Shown piece by piece: positions 57,801 to 64,000 of a stretch of DNA of 64,000 bases (position 1 is the stretch's first letter; every line of letters starts with the position of its first letter). The position numbers and the translations under genes are program-made. This DNA comes from Bradyrhizobium sp. AZCC 1719 (GTDB lineage: Bacteria > Pseudomonadota > Alphaproteobacteria > Rhizobiales > Xanthobacteraceae). The notes below the pieces were generated by a model that was given only the letters and a program-made list of their open reading frames with translations, was not told where the DNA came from and ran no database searches. The stretch spans positions 2,075,001 through 2,139,000 of the forward strand of contig NZ_JAZHRU010000001.1 of assembly GCF_036924525.1 (NCBI RefSeq), read 5' to 3'.

Positions 57801-57962
57801 ATCTCGTCGGGCTCGGGCTCGGAGATGCGGCAGGCGGTGGGCGTCGCCGTGTTCTTCGGCATGATTGGCGTCACGCTGTTCGGCCTGGTGTTCACGCCGA
57901 TCTTCTACGTTATCGTGCGCAACCTCGCCGAAGGCAAGGGTAAGAAGCCGGCGGCGGTGTGA
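54810..57962 (+). CDS. RND multidrug efflux transporter (AcrB/HAE1 family)
   Basis: 1050 residues, the normal size for AcrB homologues. The first helix is ILAMVLSIVLLIVGAIAY, the proton-relay aspartates are in LAVGIVVDDAIVVVENVER, and the central helices and two large periplasmic loops are complete. It uses the proton gradient to extrude hydrophobic compounds through the adaptor and an outer membrane channel. No TolC-like gene is in the window. Expression control is not visible. Confidence 0.97.
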   Translation: MNLGRLSINQPILAMVLSIVLLIVGAIAYTTLPVSEYPQVVPPTVTVTTQYPGASAQTVSDTVAAPIEQEINGVEDMLYLYSQATSNGQLTITVTFKLGTDLDKAQVLVQNRVAIAQPRLPEEVQRNGVITRKNSPDILMVVFMLSPDDTFDQLYISNYALLQVRDELLRLDGVGDIQIFGARDYSMRLWLDPDKISTLGLTAGEVVAAIRSQNVQIAGGQIAEPPIGDRAFSPNLTFTGRLKDPKQFEEIVVKAGADGRTVKLRDVARIELGALAYSTNSFLLRKSAVAMLVTQRPGSNALATAENISKTMEKLKASFPKGLDYNIGYNPTEFIAQSVSELIKTIYEAMALVVIVVLVFLQGWRPAIIPIIAIPVSLVGTFAVMAALGFSINNLTLFGLVLAVGIVVDDAIVVVENVERHLEHGMSRRDAALRTMQEVGSALVSIALVLCAVFVPTAFLGGISGQFFQQFAVTIAVATAISCFCSLTLSPALASLILQPHEDKRPPARWNFIARGWGAFTGMFNRGFDRLAHGYASTADFVIRHSVVMLLVYAALIGGAGWLLMTTPQGFIPAQDRGYVIVSVQLPGAASLARTTEVVREIEKIALDTPGVVRAPAFAGFSGATRTQASNAAALFPVFDDPAARAKKGLSSASIANELRKRLASIQGAFIIVIPPPAVPGIGTGGGFTMRIQDRQGRGSEMLAATTDELIGAARKAPGLTQVFSTFAANTPQLFVDIDRVKAQKLGVPIANINDTIQTYFGSSYINDFNLFGRTYRVTAQADLPFRKETSDLSRLRTRNAAGDMVMLGSVVSFSDISGPDRVARYNLYPASELQGDTLPGTSSATAIETMKKLAEETLPSGFSFEWTDLSYQQVTGGQAGLLVFPICVLFVYLVLAAQYGSWSLPFAVILIVPMCLLAATVGVRLMGQDVNILTQIGFVVLVGLAAKNAILIVEFARDIELEGKARLEAVIEACRLRLRPILMTSFAFILGVLPLVISSGSGSEMRQAVGVAVFFGMIGVTLFGLVFTPIFYVIVRNLAEGKGKKPAAV

Positions 57963-57988
57963 GTGCGGCAAGTCCATTCACCACCGTC

Positions 57989-58110
57989 GTCATTCCGGGG
58001 CGCGCGAAGCGCGAACTATGATGTGCAATTGCACATCTGAGAATCCATCTCACCACAGGTTATGCGGGCCAATGGATTCCGGGTTCGCGCCTTGCGCGCC
58101 CCGGAATGAC
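57989..58110. repeat. GTCATTCCGGGGCGCGC-type palindromic repeat
   Basis: Opens GTCATTCCGGGGCGCGCGAA and closes TTGCGCGCCCCGGAATGAC, with an inner AATCCAT / ATGGATT pair and a GATGTGCAATTGCACATC palindrome in the loop. It lies right after the RND pump and before an ABC binding protein gene. Confidence 0.88.
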
Positions 58111-58239
58111 GGAGGATGTCTGGCGCGTCCAGCTTCGCAAGTTCCCCAATACTTTTGGCTGATCTGAAATGCATGGGCACTCGTGGGGTTATTGAATAGT
58201 GTTGCCAGGTTCCTCTGACAAAAGTTCCGGGAGAAAAAA

Positions 58240-59433
58240 ATGAAGTCGGGATTGTTTGCCGCCGTTGCGGCAGTTGGTCTTTTGCTCGCCGCGCCGGCGT
58301 CGGCGCAGGGCGTCAAGATCGGCATTCTGAACGACCAATCCGGGGTCTACGCCGATTACGGCGGCAAGTGGTCGTTCGAGGCGGCCAAGATGGCGATCGA
58401 GGACTTTGGCGGCGAGGTGCTCGGCCACAAGATCGAAATCGTTTCCGCCGACCATCAAAACAAGCCGGATCTCGCCACCGCGATCGCGCGGCGCTGGTAT
58501 GAGGTCGAGGGTGTCGACATGATCACGGAGCTGACGACCTCTTCGGTTGCGCTCGCGATTCACGATCTCTCCAGGCAGATGAAGAAGATCGACATCGTCG
58601 TGGGTGCTGCGACCTCGCGCCTCACCGGCGATGCCTGCCAGCCTTACGGCTTCCACTGGGCCTACGACACCCACGCACTCGCCTACGGCACCGGCGGCGC
58701 GCTGGTGGAATCCGGCGGCGATAGCTGGTTCTTCATGACCGCCGACTACACCTTCGGCCATGCGCTGGAAAAAGACACCGGCGATTTCGTCAGGGCGAAG
58801 GGCGGCAAGGTGCTCGGCGCGGTCCGCATCCCCCTGAACTCGTCGGACTTCTCTTCCTTCCTGCTGCAGGCGCAGAGTTCGAAAGCCAAGATCATCGGCC
58901 TCGCCAATGCCGGCCTCGACACCACCAACTCGATCAAGCAGGCGGCGGAATTCGGCATCGTCAAGAGCGGCCAGAAGCTCGCCGGCCTGTTGCTGACGCT
59001 GGCCGAAGTGCACGGCCTCGGCCTCGACGCCGCCCAGGGCCTGGTGCTGACCGAAGGCTACTACTGGGACCGCGACGCCAAGAGCCGCAATCTCGCGGAA
59101 CGCTTCTTCAAGCGCACCGGCCGCATGCCGAACATGATCCAGGCCGGCACCTATTCGGCGACGCTGCAATACCTCAAGGCAGTCAAGGCCGCGGGCACCA
59201 AGGACACCGAGGCGGTGGCGAAGAAGCTGAAGGAGCTTCCGGTCGATGACGATTTTGCGCAAGGCGGCAAGGTGCTGGAGAACGGCCGCATGGTGCACGA
59301 CCTCTATCTGTTCGAGGTCAAGAAACCATCTGAATCGAAGAAGCCGTGGGATTACTACAAGCAGCTCGCCGTGGTGCCGGGCGACAAGGCGTTCCCGGCG
59401 GCAAAGGATTCCGGCTGCCCGCTGGTGAAGTGA
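58240..59433 (+). CDS. Branched-chain-type ABC substrate-binding protein
   Basis: 397-residue LivJ-type binding protein. Signal peptide LFAAVAAVGLLLAAPASA with mature start QGVKIGILNDQSGVYADYGG. The family core is complete (FFMTADYTFGHALEKDTGDF, LTEGYYWDRDAKSRNLAERF). No membrane subunit or ATPase is adjacent. Ribosome site GGGAG precedes the ATG by eight bases. An orphan; ligand unknown. Confidence 0.93.
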   Translation: MKSGLFAAVAAVGLLLAAPASAQGVKIGILNDQSGVYADYGGKWSFEAAKMAIEDFGGEVLGHKIEIVSADHQNKPDLATAIARRWYEVEGVDMITELTTSSVALAIHDLSRQMKKIDIVVGAATSRLTGDACQPYGFHWAYDTHALAYGTGGALVESGGDSWFFMTADYTFGHALEKDTGDFVRAKGGKVLGAVRIPLNSSDFSSFLLQAQSSKAKIIGLANAGLDTTNSIKQAAEFGIVKSGQKLAGLLLTLAEVHGLGLDAAQGLVLTEGYYWDRDAKSRNLAERFFKRTGRMPNMIQAGTYSATLQYLKAVKAAGTKDTEAVAKKLKELPVDDDFAQGGKVLENGRMVHDLYLFEVKKPSESKKPWDYYKQLAVVPGDKAFPAAKDSGCPLVK

Positions 59434-59444
59434 TTCCAACTAGC

Positions 59445-59566
59445 GTGCCCCGGACGCGGTGCAGCGTCTCTTCGACGGTGCACCGCAGAGCCGGGGCCCA
59501 CCCTGGCTGGCATGGACCCCGGACCAGCAGCGCACCGCTGGCGCGCTGCGCAGCATCCGGGGAGCG
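59445..59566. repeat. GTGCCCCGGACGC-type intergenic repeat
   Basis: The segment opens GTGCCCCGGACGCGGTGCAG and closes GCAGCATCCGGGGAGC, with inner GGTGCACCGC and GCGCGCTGCGCAGC elements. It is another dispersed palindromic class, lying between convergent genes. Confidence 0.65.
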
Positions 59567-59587
59567 CCGGATGGTATCCTTCACGCC

Positions 59588-59980
59588 TCACCCCTGCACC
59601 AGCCGCCACACGATCGCGCCGAATGCGCCGAGCCACAGCGCAATCGTCGCCAGCGCCTGAGTCGCAAAGCCGGGGCTGCGTTGTGGGACCGACTTCGCGT
59701 AGCCAAATATGTAGAGAATGCGGCCTATCACCCAGACCAGCCCCAACGCAGCGGCGATGCCGTCGCTGATATAGATCGCGAACAGCCATAGCGCCGGCAA
59801 AAACATCGGCAGCCATTCCAGCGTGTTCATCTGCGCGCGAAACACGCGCTCGAAATCTTCATTGCCCGAGATCGCCGGCAGCTTGACGCCGAATTTGCCG
59901 CGCGCCTGTGCCACACGAACGGACGAATAGAAGTAGACCAGGATCGCCAGCAAGCTGACGAGCGCGGTGAGATGATACAT
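59588..59980 (-). CDS. MAPEG-family membrane protein
   Basis: 130 residues with about four transmembrane helices (MYHLTALVSLLAILVYFYSS, MFLPALWLFAIYISD, AALGLVWVIGRILYIFGY, ALATIALWLGAFGAIVW). The GNEDFERVFRAQMNTLEWLP segment is the MAPEG signature. Eukaryotic members are glutathione transferases or leukotriene synthases; bacterial members are largely uncharacterised. It converges on the binding protein gene. Function inferred only at family level. Confidence 0.9.
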   Translation of the reverse strand: MYHLTALVSLLAILVYFYSSVRVAQARGKFGVKLPAISGNEDFERVFRAQMNTLEWLPMFLPALWLFAIYISDGIAAALGLVWVIGRILYIFGYAKSVPQRSPGFATQALATIALWLGAFGAIVWRLVQG

Positions 59981-60010
59981 CGCTGAGACTCCCCTGTTTC
60001 GTGCGCGGGC

Positions 60011-61098
60011 TTAATAGCCCGTCATTTCCAGATAGCCCACCCCCGTGTGTGGCTGCCTGCGAAGCGAATCGGGCCTTCCCAATAGGGGAAGCTCGTGCCC
60101 ATCCAGCTCCGAGGATTGAGCGGCGTGCACTCGATCTTGAGCGCCTTGCTCGGAACCTCGATGCGCCATGCGGTCGGAATTTTTCGCGCCCCGATCTCGG
60201 TGAACGCGAGCGGCGTCATGGCGATATCCGCGGAGGCGAGTTGCTCGGCCGTGCCGTCGGGCGCGATCCATTTGCCCGAGCCATAATGCTGGCCGTCGGT
60301 CTGGCGCATCCGGTACAGCATCAATTTGTCGCCGGCGTTGAAATGCAGCGAGAGCCAGTCCCATCCGCTTTGATCCGCGGCCAGCGGCTGGCTGCTCCAC
60401 TCGCGATCGAGCCAGGCCATGCCGCTGACGTCGATCGGCCTGTCGTCAATGGTAAGGATGCCCGTCGCCGCATAATGCGGCTGGCTGTAGTAATAGGAGG
60501 CCTGTTCGCGCAGCGATTTGCGGCTGTAGCCGCCTTCGCCCTGCAGCACCAGCGGCCGATCCGCGTCAAGCCGCAGCGTGTAGCTGAAGTCGGCGCCCGA
60601 TGCTTTCAGTTCCAGCGGTGCGATATTGTCGTCATTCACGGAATCGAGGGCGCGCATCTCCCAGGCATCGATCCAGGCGTGAAACGGGTTGGCTTCGACG
60701 CCGGCTTGGCCGACACCGCCGCGCGCGAACGTCTGGCTGAAGCGATGGGCATCTTCGCGCGTGACGGCGGCATGGCCCATCCATATCTGCTGGTTGGCCC
60801 AGCCCTGCTGCGGCCCGCCTGGCGTGATCGCCTGGCGAAACAGCGTCCATTGGGCGCCGTAGGCCGCTCCGCGTACGTCAGTGAGATTGGCCGTCACATA
60901 CCACCACTCGATGCGGAATTCCGGGTGCGGTCCGTGGTCGGCGGGAAAAGCAAATGTCCTGCCCGGCACCACCGGTGCAAATCCATCCGCGCTTTCGCCA
61001 AGCCCGGCAAAGCCCTGCGCGAGCGCCTCGCCGCCGAATCCGGCTAAGAGTGTGCCGCCAATGAAACCGCGGCGGGTAATGAGACCGCTACCGTTCAT
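60011..61098 (-). CDS. AttH/CrtC-like lipocalin-fold protein, 3' frameshift
   Basis: About 360 residues. A twin-arginine signal (LITRRGFIGGTLLAGFGGEA) leads to a domain of the CrtC/AttH type (FRIEWWYVTANLTD, IWMGHAAVTREDAHRFSQ, MAWLDREWSSQPL). As read, the frame ends at 60022 after HTRGWAIWK; in the next frame the expected family ending GVGYLEMTGY runs to a TAA at 60011. The break lies at five C and a GTGTGT run (60040-60050, plus strand), so it is either an indel error or a small C-terminal change. The ATG at 61098 overlaps the permease gene. It is part of an AttH-permease-ATPase cluster; substrate unknown. Confidence 0.85.
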
Positions 61099-63550
61099 TG
61101 GCAAAGATCCTGATCAGGCTGGTCGGCTGCATGCGCGCCAGCCTGATGACGGGGAGCGCGGAAGCCGCAACCGCCGCCGCCATCGCGACGCCGGTGAGCC
61201 AGAGCAATTGCATCGGAAAGACATGAAACGGCAACCGCCAACCGAACGCCTTGACGTTGACGATCGCGAGCAGGCACCACGCGACCAGCAAACCCAGCGG
61301 AAGCGCAAAGATGGTGGTGATCAACGCCACCGAGGTCGTCTTCAACAGCTCGATCGCCGCGAGCCGCCGCCGCGTAACGCCGATCGCCCATAATGGGGCC
61401 AGTTGCGGCAGGCGGGAGTTGGCAAGCGTCAAGAGGCTCGTCAACAGCGCCACGCCGGCGACGCCGAGCGTGAAGGCGTTCAGCGCCGCCGTGACCGAGA
61501 AAGTGCGGTTGAAGATCCGCGTCGATTCCGCCTTCATCCTCGCCTGGTCGGCGACGTTGCGATCGTCGAGGCCGAACTTTTCCTGCAGGGCCGAGATCAA
61601 CGCCGGGATCTTTGGCGGGGCGACCCGCAGTCCCATGCGCGTCAGCGGGATTTCCGGAAAGCGCCGCGTCAGCGCGGCGAAGTTCACCGCGATCTGGCTC
61701 TTGGGGTTGCCGTAGTCGGCGTAGATGCCGACCACGTTGAGCGTCCAGTTTCCGCCCGACGTGGGCACCTCGATGCGCTCGCCGAGGGAGAGGTGCAGCC
61801 GTCGCGCCAGTTGTTCGCTGACGAGCGCAGTATCGCCGGGGCGAAGCTTGACCCAGACATCCTCAATCGATTGCAATAGCGGCCAGTTGTCGCGATAGGT
61901 GGCGTGATCGGGCAGGCCCAGCACCTCGAGCGGCGCGCCCGCGAGTTGCGTATCGGCGCGGCCGCCGGGCAGGATCGCCTCGACCTCGGGGCGTTCGCGC
62001 AGCCACGCCTTGATCTCGTGTGCCTGCGCGTCGTTGGCGGCGTTGACATAAATTTCTGCCGCCAGCCGCCCGTCCAGCCAGACCAGAAACGTGCGGGAAA
62101 AACTCTCGACCATGGTGGAGACGCCGACATTCACCGCCAACGCGAGCAACAGCGCCATCAAAGCGAGCGACAATCCCGACAATTGCTGGCGGCTATCGGC
62201 CCAGAACCAGATTCCGAGCGGGGCGCGTGCATAGCGCTGGCCAAGCGACAGCACGATTTCCAGAAACATCGGCAGGATCAGCGCTGCGCCGAGCATCAAC
62301 GCGGCGAGCACGGCAAAGCCCGAAATCAGGGAATCGCCAAACCACAAAAAGCCGCCGGCCGCTGCGAACGCCATGAGCGCCAGCGCGCTCTGGTAAGTCA
62401 GCCAGCGCCGCTGCGCCTGTTGCCAGGCGAAGGGCTGGGCGGTGGCGAGCAACGGCAGCCGCAGCGCCTTGGTGAGGCTGGCGGCGGCCGCTGCGAGCGC
62501 GCCCAAAATGCTGATGGCGATGCCCGCGATCCACCATTGCGGCTTGAGCGTCAGATATCCCGGAATCTGCGCGCCATAGAGCCCGCGCAGCGATGCGGCG
62601 ACGTCAGGCAGCAGCGCACCGGCGATGAAGTAACCGCACACGAGTCCGATCAGCCCCGCGGCCAGCGCCAGCGACACCAGCTCAAGCACCAGCACGGCGT
62701 TCATCATCCGCGCCGAGACACCGCAGGCGCGCAAGGTGCGTAAGGTCGGCAGCCGCTGCTCGAAGGCGAGCCCGATCGCCGAATTGACGATGAACAGGCC
62801 GACAAAGAACGACAGCAACCCGAACGCGGTGAGGTTCAGGTGAAAACTGTCGGTGAGGCGTTCGAGGTCGGTTTCCGCATCGGCTTCGACCAGCCGAAGC
62901 TTGTCGCCCGCGACGCTTTCGAGCGGCGCGTGCCTCCCTGTCGTCTTGCCGATCAGGAGCCGCGAAAGCTGGTCCGGCATCTTCAGGAGGTTCTGCGCAA
63001 CGCCGATGTCGACGACCAGCACGCCGGGCACCAGGTTCGGCTGCACGCGAAGCGGCGGCAGCGGGGCGCCGCCATCGCCTTGCGGGCGGGCGCCCTCCGC
63101 GAGCTTGAGGTCGGAAAGCGTTTCCGGCGCCACCAGCATCTCGCCCGGCGGGGTCATGAAGGATTGCAGGCTGGCTTTGCCGATCGTCGGCGCGTTGCCG
63201 ACTTCGGCGGGCAGCGTAACGGGCTCGATGCCGAGCAGCCGGAACGACCGTCCCTCGATCTGGATGCGACCTTCCAGCACCGGCGAGACCGGCCAGCCGG
63301 CGCGGCGCAATTCGACAAAAAGTTGTTGCGGGAAGCTTACGCCGTTGCGGGCGACCAGCATGGCGGTCCGCGTGCCGCCAAACATAGCGGCAGCACGATC
63401 GTAGGAGGTGCGCGCCTGCTGATTGAGCGCCTGCACGCCGCTCCACAGCGCAGTCGCCGAGATCAACCCGATCAGCAGGGTCGTCAACTGCATCGGGTGC
63501 CGCCGCCAATGGCTCAGCAGCACGGCCAGCGTCCACAATGCGCGTTTCAC
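61088..63550 (-). CDS. FtsX-type ABC permease (MacB/YbbP-like)
   Basis: 820-residue permease with about ten transmembrane helices. The two FtsX-like cores are around LLSFFVGLFIVNSAIGLAFEQ and near VAGVALLTSLLTLANSRLPQ; a large periplasmic loop follows the first helix (SLQSFMTPPGEMLVAPETL). It pairs with the ATPase at 63547 and the AttH-like protein at 60011. This set resembles AttEFGH and LolCDE-like systems that export or move lipids or hydrophobic molecules. ATGA overlaps its own ATPase gene. Confidence 0.93.
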   Translation of the reverse strand: MKRALWTLAVLLSHWRRHPMQLTTLLIGLISATALWSGVQALNQQARTSYDRAAAMFGGTRTAMLVARNGVSFPQQLFVELRRAGWPVSPVLEGRIQIEGRSFRLLGIEPVTLPAEVGNAPTIGKASLQSFMTPPGEMLVAPETLSDLKLAEGARPQGDGGAPLPPLRVQPNLVPGVLVVDIGVAQNLLKMPDQLSRLLIGKTTGRHAPLESVAGDKLRLVEADAETDLERLTDSFHLNLTAFGLLSFFVGLFIVNSAIGLAFEQRLPTLRTLRACGVSARMMNAVLVLELVSLALAAGLIGLVCGYFIAGALLPDVAASLRGLYGAQIPGYLTLKPQWWIAGIAISILGALAAAAASLTKALRLPLLATAQPFAWQQAQRRWLTYQSALALMAFAAAGGFLWFGDSLISGFAVLAALMLGAALILPMFLEIVLSLGQRYARAPLGIWFWADSRQQLSGLSLALMALLLALAVNVGVSTMVESFSRTFLVWLDGRLAAEIYVNAANDAQAHEIKAWLRERPEVEAILPGGRADTQLAGAPLEVLGLPDHATYRDNWPLLQSIEDVWVKLRPGDTALVSEQLARRLHLSLGERIEVPTSGGNWTLNVVGIYADYGNPKSQIAVNFAALTRRFPEIPLTRMGLRVAPPKIPALISALQEKFGLDDRNVADQARMKAESTRIFNRTFSVTAALNAFTLGVAGVALLTSLLTLANSRLPQLAPLWAIGVTRRRLAAIELLKTTSVALITTIFALPLGLLVAWCLLAIVNVKAFGWRLPFHVFPMQLLWLTGVAMAAAVAASALPVIRLARMQPTSLIRIFANER

Positions 63551-64000
63551 GCGATCACCCCGGCATGGAGGTTGACCTGGCGGTCGAGCGTTGCGGCGAG
63601 CCGCGCGCTGTGCGTCACCAACAGAAAACCGCAGCCGCTGCGCGTCACCAGGTCGCGCGCCAGCGCCAGCACTTCGTCCGCCGTGTCCTCGTCGAGATTG
63701 CCGGTCGGCTCGTCCGCGAGCAGCAATAGCGGCTTGACCGCCAATGCCCGGCCGATCGCGACGCGTTGTTGCTGACCGCCGGACAATTGCTCGGGATAGC
63801 GCTTCAGGAAGCGGCCGAGCCCGAGCCGCTCCACCAGTTCGTGGTGCCAGGCCGCATCGTGACGGCCGGCGATGCGAGCCTGGAAAACGAGGTTGTCTTC
63901 CACCGTGAGGCTTGGGACCAGGTTGAATTGCTGAAACACCAGGCCGAGCCGGTCGCGGCGCATTTCCGCCCGGCCGGCATCCGTGAGTTCGGAGACCTGC
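63547..64000 (-). CDS. ABC transporter ATPase (LolD/YbbA-like), N-terminus cut by window end
   Basis: Partial ATPase. The frame is open to the window edge (QVSELTDAGRAEMRRDRLGLVFQ), so the Walker A lies outside. Visible are the Q-loop (LGLVFQQFNLVPSLTVEDN), signature LSGGQQQRVAIGRALA and Walker B LLLLADEPTGNLD. LolD/MacB-type, pairing with the FtsX-like permease. The TGA overlaps the permease start (ATGA). Internal Met at 63963 is not the real start. Confidence 0.93.
   Translation of the reverse strand, partial: QVSELTDAGRAEMRRDRLGLVFQQFNLVPSLTVEDNLVFQARIAGRHDAAWHHELVERLGLGRFLKRYPEQLSGGQQQRVAIGRALAVKPLLLLADEPTGNLDEDTADEVLALARDLVTRSGCGFLLVTHSARLAATLDRQVNLHAGVIA

Noticed and set aside
1..64000. 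CRISPR arrays, tRNA or rRNA genes, prophage or integrative element
   Set aside because: I found no regularly spaced repeats, no RNA-gene sequences, and no integrase or phage genes by reading the window; a dedicated search could still reveal a small RNA.

Overview
The window looks like chromosome of a GC-rich alphaproteobacterium, most likely Bradyrhizobium or a close relative in the Nitrobacteraceae. I infer this from the gene content (an acdR-acdS pair, tripartite-tricarboxylate binding proteins, many orphan ABC binding proteins, acyl-CoA catabolism) and from two families of GC-rich palindromic intergenic repeats that I associate with that group. I see no rRNA, tRNA, CRISPR array, prophage or intact insertion sequence.

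Layout. 0-7 kb: a partial TctC/Bug binding protein, a 1070-residue VCBS/calcium-repeat surface protein with a His-rich tail, a FecR-domain protein, a TPR protein and a second Bug protein. 7-10.4 kb: a secreted trypsin-like protease and four small or hypothetical genes. 10.4-14 kb: acdR and acdS (ACC deaminase) divergently arranged, then recQ. 14-20.6 kb: a cytochrome c / [2Fe-2S] / molybdopterin oxidoreductase operon converging on a CoxE-like VWA protein and a MoxR ATPase. 20.7-24.6 kb: a HAD phosphatase, a second secreted trypsin-like protease, and a frameshifted ADP-forming acyl-CoA synthetase. 24.7-28.8 kb: a Gram-negative sortase with its VIT/VWA substrate and a divergent, frameshifted HTH regulator, then a cold-shock gene. 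29-53 kb: a large catabolic region with three AMP-dependent acyl-CoA ligases, three acyl-CoA dehydrogenases, a beta-keto acid cleavage enzyme, a biotin-dependent acyl-CoA carboxylase pair, a GST, an AraC regulator, a branched-chain-type binding protein, a complete Opp/Dpp-type ABC importer and a maleylacetate reductase-like dehydrogenase. 53.6-58 kb: an RND efflux adaptor and pump. 58-64 kb: another orphan binding protein, a MAPEG protein, and an AttH/CrtC-like lipocalin with an FtsX-type permease and ATPase (the last cut by the window end).

The 29-53 kb region reads as a module that imports organic acids, activates them to CoA thioesters, dehydrogenates them, carboxylates an intermediate and cleaves a beta-keto acid. 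The substrate cannot be named from sequence. The sortase and its substrate form a self-contained surface-anchoring unit. The molybdenum enzyme and the CoxD/CoxE-like pair probably form an enzyme-plus-maturation unit.

Five reading-frame breaks in otherwise well-preserved genes fall in or beside short homopolymers or dinucleotide repeats. This suggests either sequencing error in this assembly or recent inactivation, and it affects how those genes should be read. Most gene starts were chosen from visible ribosome binding sites and family start positions.
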